A stretch of 64,000 bases of DNA from Rhodospirillales bacterium (GTDB lineage: Bacteria > Pseudomonadota > Alphaproteobacteria > Rhodospirillales > UBA2165): positions 186,001 through 250,000 of the forward strand of contig JAJDXO010000030.1 of assembly GCA_022823235.1 (NCBI GenBank). The letters are read 5' to 3'. This document shows positions 47,140-55,108 of the stretch, one piece after another; within the stretch, counting starts at the first letter, position 1; each line of letters opens with the position of its first letter. The position numbers and the translations under genes are program-made. The notes beneath the pieces are model-generated. The model did no database searches and was not told the origin of the DNA. It worked only from the letters and a program-made list of their open reading frames with translations.

Positions 47140-47889
47140 ATGTTGGAAATTAAAAATCTGCACGCCAGTGTCGACGGAAAGACGATCCTCAAGGGCCTCG
47201 ACCTGGCCATGGGGCCGGGCGAGGTCCATGCCATCATGGGGCCGAACGGCTCGGGCAAGAGCACGTTGTCCTATGTGATCGCCGGCCGTGACGGCTACGA
47301 GGTGACCGAAGGATCGATCCTGTTCAACGGCAGGGACCTGATGGAGATGGAGCCGGACGAGCGCGCCGGTGAAGGCCTGTTTCTCGCCTTCCAGTATCCG
47401 GTGGAAATTCCCGGCGTTTCGACCATGAACTTCCTCAAGACTTCGCTCAACGCGATACGCGCCTACCGGGGCGAGGACGAGCTGGATGCCATGGATTTCC
47501 TCAAGTTCGTCCGTGAACAGACCGCGACCCTGAACATCACGGACGAATTGCTGAAGCGCGCCGTCAATGTCGGCTTCTCCGGCGGTGAGAAGAAGCGCAA
47601 CGAGGTGTTGCAGATGGCGGTGCTCCGCCCCTCGCTCGCGGTGCTCGACGAGACCGACAGCGGCCTCGATGTTGATGCCCTGAAAATCGTCGGCGAGGGC
47701 GTCACCAGCCTGCGGTCGCCGGAGCGGTCGATGCTGGTGATCACCCACTATCAGCGTTTGCTGGACTACGTCGTCCCCGACCGCGTCCATGTTCTGGCCG
47801 ACGGCAAAATCGTTGCCTCGGGCGACGCCGGTTTGGCGCGCGAGCTCGAGGAGAAGGGTTACGCCGAATTTTCAAAGGCGGCCGCATAG
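47140..47889 (+). CDS. sufC: Fe-S cluster assembly ATPase SufC
   Basis: 249-aa ABC-type ATPase powering the SufBCD scaffold. Walker A GPNGSGKST, signature-type VGFSGGEKKRNEVLQM (SGGE instead of SGGQ as usual for SufC), Walker B SLAVLDETDSGLDVD, and H-loop ITHYQRLL. The start at ATG 47140 is preceded by GGAAGAG 12 nt upstream. sufD begins directly after its stop codon. Confidence 0.96.
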   Translation: MLEIKNLHASVDGKTILKGLDLAMGPGEVHAIMGPNGSGKSTLSYVIAGRDGYEVTEGSILFNGRDLMEMEPDERAGEGLFLAFQYPVEIPGVSTMNFLKTSLNAIRAYRGEDELDAMDFLKFVREQTATLNITDELLKRAVNVGFSGGEKKRNEVLQMAVLRPSLAVLDETDSGLDVDALKIVGEGVTSLRSPERSMLVITHYQRLLDYVVPDRVHVLADGKIVASGDAGLARELEEKGYAEFSKAAA

Positions 47890-49203
47890 ATGAGTATTAC
47901 GTCAGCAAGCCGGGCGATGCTCGACCGTTACGAAGCGGTGCGCGAGACGCTGCCCGGACAGCGGATCGAATGGCTCGCCGATCTCCGCGAGGCGGCCGTC
48001 CAATCGTTCGGCAAGACCGGCCTGCCGACGCCGAAGGTGGAGGAGTGGAAGTACACCAATCTTCGCGCCCTCGACGGTTTCGATTTTTCCGAAACCCCCG
48101 GCAATGCGGACGCCGCCGTCGATCTGCCGGATGCCGTCGGCGCCGGGCCGCGCCTGGTGTTCGTCGACGGCGTTTTCCGGGATGATCTGTCGCAGCTTCG
48201 GGATTTCGACGGCGTCCGGTTCACGCCGCTCGCCGACCGTCTGGAAAGCGGTGCGGACCTGATCCAGCCGCGTCTTGGCGACCTCGGCAACGATCAGCCG
48301 CTGCTGGCGCTCAACGGGGCGTTCCTCGAAGACGGCTATGTGGTCGAGGTGGCGGAGAAGGCGGAAATCGCCGCGCCCCTGGAAGTCGTCTTTGCCGATA
48401 CCGGCGGCGATGCCCCGACGGTCCGCCAGCCCCGCAACATGATCATCGCCGGCGCCGGCAGCCGGGTGCAGGTCATCGAGACCCATCTGGGTGCTGCTCC
48501 CTCGCAGCAGTTTTTCAACGGCGCGACCATGGTCACCGTTGCCGAGGGCGCCACCGTCGAGCACCGGCGGGTTCAGCGGCAGGGGGCTGGCAGCGTCCAC
48601 GTCAATACGGTCCGCGCGAGGATCGATAGCGGCGGGATCTATGACAGTTTCGTCCTTCAGCAGGGGGCGGCGGTTGCCCGGGACGAGGTTCAGGTCGGCC
48701 TGACCGCCGGCGAGTCCGTTGCCCGGCTCAATGGCGTGTATCTCGGTGACGGATCGCAGGTCCTCGACAACACCACCGTCGTCCGCCACGCGACCAAGAA
48801 TTCCATCTCCGAACAGCTCTACAAGGGCGCCCTGACCGGCTCGGCGCGGGCCGTATTCCAGGGCAACATCCGGGTCGAGGCCGGCGCCGACGGCACCGAT
48901 GGTCGGATGACCAACAAGACCCTGTTGTTGTCGGACAAGGCCGAGATAGATACCAAGCCGCAGCTCGAAATCTTCGCCGACGACGTCAAATGCTCCCACG
49001 GCGCGACCGCCGGCGAACTTGACGACGACGCACTGTTCTATCTCCGCGCCCGCGGTATCCCCGAGGCGCAGGCCCGCGGCATGCTGGTCGAGGCATTTCT
49101 CGGCGAAGTGATAGACGGTGTCGAGGAGGAGCCGATCGAGCCGCTGCTTCGGGATGCGGTCGGCAACTGGCTCGCCCATGCACAGGAAACGGACGAAGGA
49201 TGA
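47890..49203 (+). CDS. sufD: Fe-S cluster assembly protein SufD
   Basis: 437-aa paralogue of SufB and partner in the SufBC2D complex, implicated in iron entry. N-terminal helical domain (TPKVEEWKYTNLRALDGFDF) followed by the right-handed beta-helix core and the C-terminal DDVKCSHGATAGELDDDALFYLRARGIPEAQARGMLVEAFLGEV, the conserved SufD/SufB tail. Its ATG follows the sufC stop with no gap and its end overlaps sufS by 4 bp. Confidence 0.94.
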   Translation: MSITSASRAMLDRYEAVRETLPGQRIEWLADLREAAVQSFGKTGLPTPKVEEWKYTNLRALDGFDFSETPGNADAAVDLPDAVGAGPRLVFVDGVFRDDLSQLRDFDGVRFTPLADRLESGADLIQPRLGDLGNDQPLLALNGAFLEDGYVVEVAEKAEIAAPLEVVFADTGGDAPTVRQPRNMIIAGAGSRVQVIETHLGAAPSQQFFNGATMVTVAEGATVEHRRVQRQGAGSVHVNTVRARIDSGGIYDSFVLQQGAAVARDEVQVGLTAGESVARLNGVYLGDGSQVLDNTTVVRHATKNSISEQLYKGALTGSARAVFQGNIRVEAGADGTDGRMTNKTLLLSDKAEIDTKPQLEIFADDVKCSHGATAGELDDDALFYLRARGIPEAQARGMLVEAFLGEVIDGVEEEPIEPLLRDAVGNWLAHAQETDEG

Positions 49204-50456
49204 CCAACGTCGTGAACCTTACCGAACCAATCGGCGCCGGCGCCTTCGACGTCGAGGCGATCCGCCGCGACTTTCCGGCCTTGTCGCTGGAGGTCAACGG
49301 CAAGCCGCTGGTATTCCTGGATAGCGCCGCCAGCGCCCAGAAGCCGCGGGCGGTCATCGACGCCATGACCCGGGCCTACGAGAGCCAGTACGCCAACGTG
49401 CACCGGGGCACCTACCATCTCAGCCAGGTGGCGACCGAGAACTACGAAAACGCCCGGGCGAAGGTGGCTCAATTCATGAACGCCAAAAGCCCGGATGAAA
49501 TCATCTTCACCCATAGCGCCACCGCGGGCTTCAATCTGGTGGCCCATTCCTTCGGCTCGATGCTGGAGGCGGGTGACGAAATCATCGTCTCGGTGATGGA
49601 GCACCATGCCAACATCGTCCCCTGGCAGTTGTTGCGCGACCGCACGGGCATCGAAATCAAGGTGGCGCCCATCGACGATGCCGGCAATTTCCTGATCGGC
49701 GAGTTCGAGAAACTACTCGGCCCCAGGACCAAGCTGGTCGCCGTTACCCACGTCTCCAATGTGCTGGGGACCGTCACGCCGGTGAAGGAAATCGTCCGGC
49801 TAGCCCATGACAACGGCACCCCTGTCCTGTTCGACGGGGCCCAGGGCATTGTCCACGAAGGGGTCGATGTGCAGGACCTGGACTGCGACTTCTACGTCTG
49901 GACCGGCCACAAGCTCTATGGGCCGACCGGCATCGGCGTGCTGTGGGGCAAGTCGGAATGGCTGGAGAAGATGCCGCCCTTCGAAGGCGGCGGCGACATG
50001 ATCTCCCTGGTCACGTTCGAAAAGACCACCTATCGGGAGCCGCCGGCGCGGTTCGAGGCCGGCACGCCGCCGATCGTCGAAGCCGTCGGGCTTGGCGCCG
50101 CCATCGACTACGTCACCGCCGTCGGCCCCGACAGGATTGCCGCCCATGAAAAGGAGCTGCTGGATTACGCCATGCTGCGTCTCGCCGACGTGGAAGGGCT
50201 CAGGATTCTCGGCCGGGCGCAGCAAAAGGCCGGGATCGTGTCGTTCGAGTTTGGTGACGTGCACTCCCATGACGTGGCGACGATCATCGACAGCGCCGGG
50301 GTGGCGGTTCGCGCCGGACACCACTGCGCACAGCCGCTGATGGAGCGTTTCGGCGTGACCTCGACCTCCCGGGCGTCGTTCGGTATGTACACCACCCGCG
50401 CGGAAGTGGATGCGCTGGCCGAGGCCTTGGAAAAGGTCAGAGAGATATTCGGATGA
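49200..50456 (+). CDS. sufS: Cysteine desulfurase SufS (group II)
   Basis: 418-aa PLP desulfurase dedicated to the SUF system. Family pattern: FDVEAIRRDFPALS, YHLSQVATENYENAR, PLP Lys in VWTGHKLYGPTGIGVLW, and the catalytic Cys in VAVRAGHHCAQPLMERFGV, the group II loop. It needs a sulfur acceptor such as SufU, encoded 4 bp overlapping downstream. Third cysteine desulfurase in this operon. Confidence 0.95.
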   Translation: MTNVVNLTEPIGAGAFDVEAIRRDFPALSLEVNGKPLVFLDSAASAQKPRAVIDAMTRAYESQYANVHRGTYHLSQVATENYENARAKVAQFMNAKSPDEIIFTHSATAGFNLVAHSFGSMLEAGDEIIVSVMEHHANIVPWQLLRDRTGIEIKVAPIDDAGNFLIGEFEKLLGPRTKLVAVTHVSNVLGTVTPVKEIVRLAHDNGTPVLFDGAQGIVHEGVDVQDLDCDFYVWTGHKLYGPTGIGVLWGKSEWLEKMPPFEGGGDMISLVTFEKTTYREPPARFEAGTPPIVEAVGLGAAIDYVTAVGPDRIAAHEKELLDYAMLRLADVEGLRILGRAQQKAGIVSFEFGDVHSHDVATIIDSAGVAVRAGHHCAQPLMERFGVTSTSRASFGMYTTRAEVDALAEALEKVREIFG

Positions 50457-50920
50457 TCGACGACGATTTGAGAGATCTGTACCAGGAGGTGATCCTGGAC
50501 CACGGGAAGAATCCCCGGAACTTCCGCCATCCGGAGGATGCCAGCCATAAGGCGCTTGGCAACAATCCCCTGTGCGGCGACCGGTTGACCGTCTACCTGC
50601 GGCTCGATGAAAATCAGAACATCCGGGATGCCGCCTTTGAAGGGAAGGGCTGCGCCATTTCCATCGCGTCGGCCTCGATGATGACGGACATGGTCAAGGG
50701 CAAGCCCCTCGCCGAGGCACAGGCGCTTTTCGAACGGTTCCACAGGATGTGCACCGGGGACGATGACGGCGGGGTCGCCGACGGGTTCGAAGACGAATTG
50801 GAGAAGTTGAAGGTGATGTCGGGCGTTCGCCAGTTCCCCATGCGGGTGAAGTGCGCGACGCTCGCCTGGCACACCATGAACGCCGCCGCCGAGGGTGAGG
50901 ACGCGGCGACCACGGAGTGA
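50453..50920 (+). CDS. sufU: Sulfur-transfer/scaffold protein SufU
   Basis: 155-aa IscU-fold protein. The three conserved cysteines lie in NNPLCGDRLTVY, FEGKGCAISIASASMM and PMRVKCATLAW, with an Asp after the first. It lacks the LPPVK chaperone motif of IscU and has the extra segment between the second and third Cys that marks SufU, the zinc-dependent acceptor of SufS persulfide best known from Firmicutes and Actinobacteria. Overlapping ATGA with sufS supports direct partnership. Confidence 0.9.
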   Translation: MIDDDLRDLYQEVILDHGKNPRNFRHPEDASHKALGNNPLCGDRLTVYLRLDENQNIRDAAFEGKGCAISIASASMMTDMVKGKPLAEAQALFERFHRMCTGDDDGGVADGFEDELEKLKVMSGVRQFPMRVKCATLAWHTMNAAAEGEDAATTE

Positions 50921-50941
50921 GCACGAAGAAGGCTGATCAAG

Positions 50942-51370
50942 ATGGATGAGAACATGGACAATTACCCGATGGGGCCGACCCAGCCCTGGGAAACCGCAAT
51001 GGGCGGCGAGGTGCCCGAGGGCATCGTCGGCCGGGCCGGCGCGCCCCTGGACGACGGCGTGTCCGTTGCCGGTCTGTCGGCGGTCGCCGAGGCGCTGCGC
51101 ACCGTCTACGATCCTGAAATCCCGGTGAATATCTATGAGTTGGGGCTCATCTATACCATCGACATCAGCGAAGAGACCGGCAACGCCATGATCGAGATGA
51201 CCCTGACCGCGCCCGGCTGTCCGGTTGCCGGCATCCTGCCCCAGCAGGTGGCCGACGCGGCGGCCTCGGTGCCCGGTATCGCCGAAGTGGAGGTCAAGCT
51301 GGTCTGGGACCCGCCCTGGGACATGGACAAGATGTCCGACGAAGCCAAAGTCGCCCTGGGCATGTTCTAG
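50942..51370 (+). CDS. sufT: SufT-like Fe-S maturation protein (DUF59/MIP18 family)
   Basis: 142-aa protein with a DUF59 domain (about 45-140): LRTVYDPEIPVNIYELGLIYTIDI and MTLTAPGCPVAGILPQQV with the conserved Cys. Family members (SufT, PaaD, eukaryotic CIAO2) help load clusters on target proteins. The N-terminal 40 residues are Pro/Gly-rich and probably disordered. Located between sufU and sufA in the same operon. Confidence 0.88.
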   Translation: MDENMDNYPMGPTQPWETAMGGEVPEGIVGRAGAPLDDGVSVAGLSAVAEALRTVYDPEIPVNIYELGLIYTIDISEETGNAMIEMTLTAPGCPVAGILPQQVADAAASVPGIAEVEVKLVWDPPWDMDKMSDEAKVALGMF

Positions 51371-51386
51371 AGCGGGGGAAAAGAGA

Positions 51387-51734
51387 ATGATGATGAACCA
51401 AGGACAACAAGCCGTCACCCTGACCGACAACGCGGTTTCGCGCGTGCGCTCGCTGATGGACCGCGCCGACAAGCCGGTGCTCGGCCTGCGGGTCGGGGTC
51501 AGCAACACCGGCTGTTCCGGCCACTCCTACGTGGTCGAATATGCCGAGGACAAGCGCCCGTTCGAGGAGGAGATCGAGCAGGACGGGGTCCGGGTGTTTA
51601 TCGATCCGGTCGCCGTCATGTTCCTGGTCGGCAGCAAGATGGATTACGTCGAGGGCAAGCTGCAGTCGGGCTTCGTGTTCGACAATCCCAACGAAAAGGG
51701 CCGCTGCGGCTGCGGCGAATCTTTCCACGTTTAA
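51387..51734 (+). CDS. sufA: A-type Fe-S carrier SufA/IscA
   Basis: 115-aa HesB/IscA-fold protein. The three cluster cysteines are in VSNTGCSGHSYVVEY and the C-terminal GRCGCGESF. It carries Fe-S clusters from the SufBCD scaffold to apoproteins. The start is one of three consecutive ATGs (51387, 51390, 51393) behind GGGGGAAAAGAG; the longer track ORF from 51225 runs back through sufT and is rejected. Confidence 0.92.
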   Translation: MMMNQGQQAVTLTDNAVSRVRSLMDRADKPVLGLRVGVSNTGCSGHSYVVEYAEDKRPFEEEIEQDGVRVFIDPVAVMFLVGSKMDYVEGKLQSGFVFDNPNEKGRCGCGESFHV

Positions 51735-51769
51735 CCTCGTGCGGAGCCGGTGCCGGCGGAGGGCGGCTG

Positions 51770-52099
51770 ATGCCTCGGATCACTTTTATCGAGCCCAACG
51801 GAAACCACCGCGAGGTCGAGGCCGACATCGGCGACACCTTGCTGACCGTGGCCCACAAGAACGACATCGATATCGAGGGCGCCTGCGAAGGCGTGCTGGC
51901 ATGCTCCACCTGCCATTTGATCGTCGATCCGGACTGGTACGCGAAGCTCATGCCGGCCGATGACGATGAGGATGACATGCTCGACCTCGCCTTCGGCCTC
52001 ACCCAGACCTCGCGCCTCGGCTGCCAGATCGAAGTTACCGACGAGCTGGACGGGCTGGTGGTGTCGCTGCCGGTGGAAACCCGCAACATGATGGTCTGA
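51770..52099 (+). CDS. fdx: 2Fe-2S ferredoxin, adrenodoxin/Fdx type
   Basis: 109-aa electron carrier. Cluster ligands follow C-x5-C-x2-C in GACEGVLACSTCHLIV plus a distal Cys in SRLGCQIEV; the acidic helix PADDDEDDMLDLAFG is the partner-binding region typical of isc-type and adrenodoxin-type ferredoxins. It likely supplies electrons for cluster assembly. It follows sufA by 35 bp. Confidence 0.92.
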   Translation: MPRITFIEPNGNHREVEADIGDTLLTVAHKNDIDIEGACEGVLACSTCHLIVDPDWYAKLMPADDDEDDMLDLAFGLTQTSRLGCQIEVTDELDGLVVSLPVETRNMMV

Positions 52100-52103
52100 G
52101 GCC

Positions 52104-52757
52104 ATGTCTCTGTTTCAGCGTCTCAAGGACGGGGCGGCCCGGGACTGGCGGGCCTATATCGAGCATGACTTCGTCAGGCGGTTGGCCGACGGCGCGCTTC
52201 CCGAAGCCTGCTTCCGGCACTACCTGATTCAGGATTATCTGTTCCTGATCCAGTTCGCCCGCGCCTATGGCCTCGCCGCCTACAAGGCATCCGACCTGGA
52301 GGATATCCGCGCCGCCTCGGCGGCCCTCGGGGCGATCGTCGATACGGAGATAAAGCTCCACATCGAGTTCTGCGCCGGCTGGGGCTTGTCGGAAGCCGAC
52401 ATGGCGTCGGCCCCGGAGGCCCCCGAGACCATGGCCTATACCCGCTATGTGCTGGACCGCGGCATGGCGGGGGACCTGCTCGACCTGCATGTGGCGCTGG
52501 CGCCGTGCATCGTCGGCTACGCGGAGATCGGCGCCGCAATGGGGACGGCGGCGGACGATCATCCCTACAGGGCGTGGATCGAGATGTACGCCTCAGAGGA
52601 TTACCAGCAGGTGGCGGCGGATGAGATAGGCCTGCTCGATTCCCTGTTCGAGCGGACCGGTTCCGAGGCCCGGGTGCCGGATCTGCAACGGACGTTCGGC
52701 AAGGCGACTCGCCTGGAGGCCGGCTTCTGGCAGATGGGCCTCGATGCCGCGGCGTAG
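52104..52757 (+). CDS. tenA: TenA-family thiaminase II / aminopyrimidine aminohydrolase
   Basis: 217-aa all-helical protein of the TENA/THI-4 family, which salvages the pyrimidine of degraded thiamin. Features: ACFRHYLIQDYLFLIQFARAYGLA near residue 40, the active-site Cys in ALAPCIVGYAEIG, and YASEDYQQV near the C-terminus. It begins 4 bp after the ferredoxin stop, so it is in the suf operon; the link may be that thiazole synthesis also consumes IscS sulfur (inference). No TPP riboswitch precedes it. Confidence 0.9.
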   Translation: MSLFQRLKDGAARDWRAYIEHDFVRRLADGALPEACFRHYLIQDYLFLIQFARAYGLAAYKASDLEDIRAASAALGAIVDTEIKLHIEFCAGWGLSEADMASAPEAPETMAYTRYVLDRGMAGDLLDLHVALAPCIVGYAEIGAAMGTAADDHPYRAWIEMYASEDYQQVAADEIGLLDSLFERTGSEARVPDLQRTFGKATRLEAGFWQMGLDAAA

Positions 52758-52793
52758 GTTGCGCCCCATGCGTTCGGAGATATATTTCGCGTC

Positions 52794-53951
52794 ATGAACT
52801 CACTGGGATTGGATAAGGCACCGGCCGAGACCCGCGTGGTTGCCGCCATGTCGGGCGGCGTCGACAGTTCGGTGACCGCCGCGCTGCTGGCCGAGCAGGG
52901 CTACGACGTCATTGGCATTACGCTGCAACTCTACGATTACGGCGCGGCGACGGCGCGGCCCGGCACGTGCTGCGCGGGCCAGGACATCCATGACGCCCGC
53001 CGGGTGGCCGAGCAGATGGACATTCCGCACTACGTCCTCGATTTCGAAGACCGGTTCCGCGACGAAGTCATGGACGAATTCGCCGATTCCTATCTTGCCG
53101 GGGAGACCCCGATCCCCTGCGTCCGCTGTAACCAGACGGTGAAGTTCCGCGATCTCGTCTCCCGCGCCCGGGACCTGCAGGCCGACGTGCTGGCCACCGG
53201 CCATTATGTGCGCCGGGTCGAGGGGGCCCGGGGCGCCGAGCTTCATCGGGCCGTCGACGGCAGCCGGGACCAAAGCTATTTCCTGTTCGCCACGACCCGG
53301 GACCAGCTGGAATTTCTCCGGTTTCCGCTGGGCGAGATGCCGAAATCGGAAACCCGGGCCCATGCCGGGCGCTTCGGCCTCGTCGTCGCCGACAAGCCGG
53401 ACAGTCAGGATATCTGCTTCGTCCCGGGCGGGAACTACGCCGAGGTGGTGAAGAAGATGCGGCCCGGCGCCGCCGAGCCCGGCGACATCGTCGATCTCGA
53501 CGGCGCCGTCCTGGGCCGGCACGAGGGGATACTCCACTACACGGTCGGGCAGCGCCGCGGCCTCGGCATCGGCGGCGGCGGCGCGCTCTATGTGCTGCGC
53601 CTCGACCCCGGGACCCGGCGGGTGATCGTCGGGCCCAGGGAGTCGCTGATGGAAACCGAGGTGACCGTCCGCGACCTCAACTGGCTGGGTGCACCCCTCG
53701 ACGGCAAGCCGCAAGAGGTCACGGTGAAGCTTCGCTCCATGCAGGAGGCGGTACCGGCGAGCATTCGTTCGGACGGCGGCGGCGGCGCCCTGGTGACGCT
53801 GTTCGCCGCCCAGGCCGGGGTGGCGCCGGGACAGGCCTGCGTCGCTTATGGCGGGGACCGGGTGCTCGGCGGCGGCTGGATTTCGAGGCCGTCCGAAATC
53901 GCGCCGGCGGCCGGCCAGTCGGAACTTGACAGTCTGCCGGCATCGGCATAA
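52794..53951 (+). CDS. mnmA: tRNA-specific 2-thiouridylase MnmA
   Basis: 385-aa ATP-dependent enzyme that puts sulfur on U34 of tRNA-Lys/Glu/Gln. PP-loop [19 protein letters not shown], catalytic cysteines in [13 protein letters not shown] and the distal [12 protein letters not shown], and the C-terminal beta-barrel with [14 protein letters not shown]. The sulfur comes from IscS, encoded in the same directional run, so placement right behind the operon is functionally sensible. A 36-bp gap separates it from tenA. Confidence 0.95.
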   Translation: MNSLGLDKAPAETRVVAAMSGGVDSSVTAALLAEQGYDVIGITLQLYDYGAATARPGTCCAGQDIHDARRVAEQMDIPHYVLDFEDRFRDEVMDEFADSYLAGETPIPCVRCNQTVKFRDLVSRARDLQADVLATGHYVRRVEGARGAELHRAVDGSRDQSYFLFATTRDQLEFLRFPLGEMPKSETRAHAGRFGLVVADKPDSQDICFVPGGNYAEVVKKMRPGAAEPGDIVDLDGAVLGRHEGILHYTVGQRRGLGIGGGGALYVLRLDPGTRRVIVGPRESLMETEVTVRDLNWLGAPLDGKPQEVTVKLRSMQEAVPASIRSDGGGGALVTLFAAQAGVAPGQACVAYGGDRVLGGGWISRPSEIAPAAGQSELDSLPASA

Positions 53952-53995
53952 ATCCCCTGTCTTCGCGGTGCCCGACGGCGCCGGCGAAATCGTGT

Positions 53996-54072
53996 GCCGG
54001 GGTAGCTCAGCTGGTTAGAGCAGCGGAATCATAATCCGCGTGTCGGGGGTTCAAGTCCCTCCCCCGGTACCA
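53996..54072 (+). tRNA. tRNA-Met (anticodon CAT); tRNA-Ile2 cannot be fully excluded
   Basis: 77-nt cloverleaf with encoded CCA. Acceptor GCCGGGG/CCCCGGT (G1-U72 wobble), D arm GCTC...GAGC, anticodon stem GCGGA/TCCGC with loop ATCATAA (anticodon CAT), variable GTGTC, T arm GGGGG-TTCAAGT-CCCTC, discriminator A, then CCA. Standard D and T loops and Watson-Crick 1-7 pairing rule against initiator tRNA-fMet. The elongator Met call rests on recollection of similar alphaproteobacterial tRNAs; a lysidine-modified Ile2 has the same unmodified anticodon. Confidence 0.9.
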
Positions 54073-54089
54073 TTTTCTCGTGTGTCAAA

Positions 54090-55067
54090 TTAGTTCATCT
54101 CCTTCACCGCGTCGCGCAGCATGGTGCGGACGAGTTCCTCGGTGGCGGTCGGCGTCCGGGCCTCGCGGACGGTGATGCCGACCGGCATGGGATCGATTTT
54201 GAGCTCGACGGGAAGCGCGCCGAGGTTGCCGTGTTCCTCGAGGCCGAGAAAATACCTCGGCATGATCATCAGCATGTCGGTCCGTCCCAGCAGCGACCGG
54301 GCCACCAGACCGGAACTGCATTCGATCGCCGCCTGGGGCAGCTCCAGGCCATGCTCGTTGAATATGTATTGAACCACGGGCCGGATGGTGGCGTTGGGGA
54401 GCGGCAGGATCCATTGGGCGTCGGCGAGATCCTCCAGCTCCGGCGGCGTGTCCCCCTTGAGCAGCGGATGATCGCCGCGGGCAATCACCACCCAGGGTTC
54501 GTGGTAAAGGATTTCCTGGGTCAGACCGCCCCGCTCGCCGTCCTCGATCATCCGGCCCACGACCATGTCCAGCTCGCCGGTCCTGAGCGAGGGAAGCAGT
54601 TGAGTGTGGACCCCCTCGTGAATGGTGATGCTGATGCCCGGGCGCTCCCGATGGAGATCGGCCAGCGCCTGCATCAGCGGCCCGCCCGAGACGCTCGGCA
54701 GGATGCCGAGCTCCAGCTTGCCGACGTACGCGTCCCGCAGGTCGGCGAGCTCGTTCCAGGCGGTGCGCATTTCCGCCAGGACCGACCGCACGTGATCGAC
54801 GAACGCCGCCCCGTACTCGGTGGGCGTGACGCCGCGGGTCGAGCGCTTGAACAGCGCGACACCGAGGGTGGCTTCCATCTCCTTGATGCTCTTGGAGACC
54901 GCCGGCTGCGTCATGTTGAGGAGCTCGGAGGCCTTGAGGATGTTGCGGTGCTCTGCGACGGTCACCAAAGTCTGCATCTGCCGCAGGGTCATCCGGGACA
55001 GCAACAGGCGATCGAAGCCGGGCGACGATGGCCGGCCGGAAACCGATGGCGTTTGTTCAGACGGCAT
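54090..55067 (-). CDS. LysR-family transcriptional regulator (GbpR/PcaQ-like)
   Basis: 325-aa LTTR. The HTH is RMTLRQMQTLVTVAEHRNILKASELLNMTQPAVSKSIKEME, followed by the type 2 periplasmic-binding-like effector domain (about 115-320), with the GbpR-group pattern RSTRGVTPTEYGAAFVDHVRSVLAEM. It faces the MetE-like gene and the TRAP/Rieske cluster. A box TATAAC-N6-GAATAA lies 8 bp before its ATG, suggesting autoregulation, and the same box recurs at the promoters of the TRAP and Rieske operons. Its inducer is probably the imported compound or an early product. Confidence 0.9.
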   Translation of the reverse strand: MPSEQTPSVSGRPSSPGFDRLLLSRMTLRQMQTLVTVAEHRNILKASELLNMTQPAVSKSIKEMEATLGVALFKRSTRGVTPTEYGAAFVDHVRSVLAEMRTAWNELADLRDAYVGKLELGILPSVSGGPLMQALADLHRERPGISITIHEGVHTQLLPSLRTGELDMVVGRMIEDGERGGLTQEILYHEPWVVIARGDHPLLKGDTPPELEDLADAQWILPLPNATIRPVVQYIFNEHGLELPQAAIECSSGLVARSLLGRTDMLMIMPRYFLGLEEHGNLGALPVELKIDPMPVGITVREARTPTATEELVRTMLRDAVKEMN

Positions 55068-55092
55068 ATGTCAGTATAACCGTTTGGAATAA
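55053..55092 (+). promoter_or_regulatory. LysR box copy A with overlapping promoter for the MetE-like gene
   Basis: TATAACCGTTTGGAATAA (55075-55092) fits TATAAC-N6-GAATAW, shared with two other sites at 59188-59204 and 59325-59342, and its ATAACC-N4-GG half resembles the PcaQ-type LTTR box. A rightward promoter TTGTTC (55053-55058)-16 bp-TATAAC (55075-55080) overlaps it. The position, on top of both divergent starts, suggests repression or autoregulation here rather than activation. Confidence 0.6.
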
Positions 55093-55108
55093 CCAAAGAG
55101 AGAAAATC

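Noticed and set aside
53996-54072. Initiator tRNA-fMet
   Set aside because: The acceptor and loops are of elongator type; initiator tRNAs have a mismatched first pair and GGG/CCC anticodon stem.
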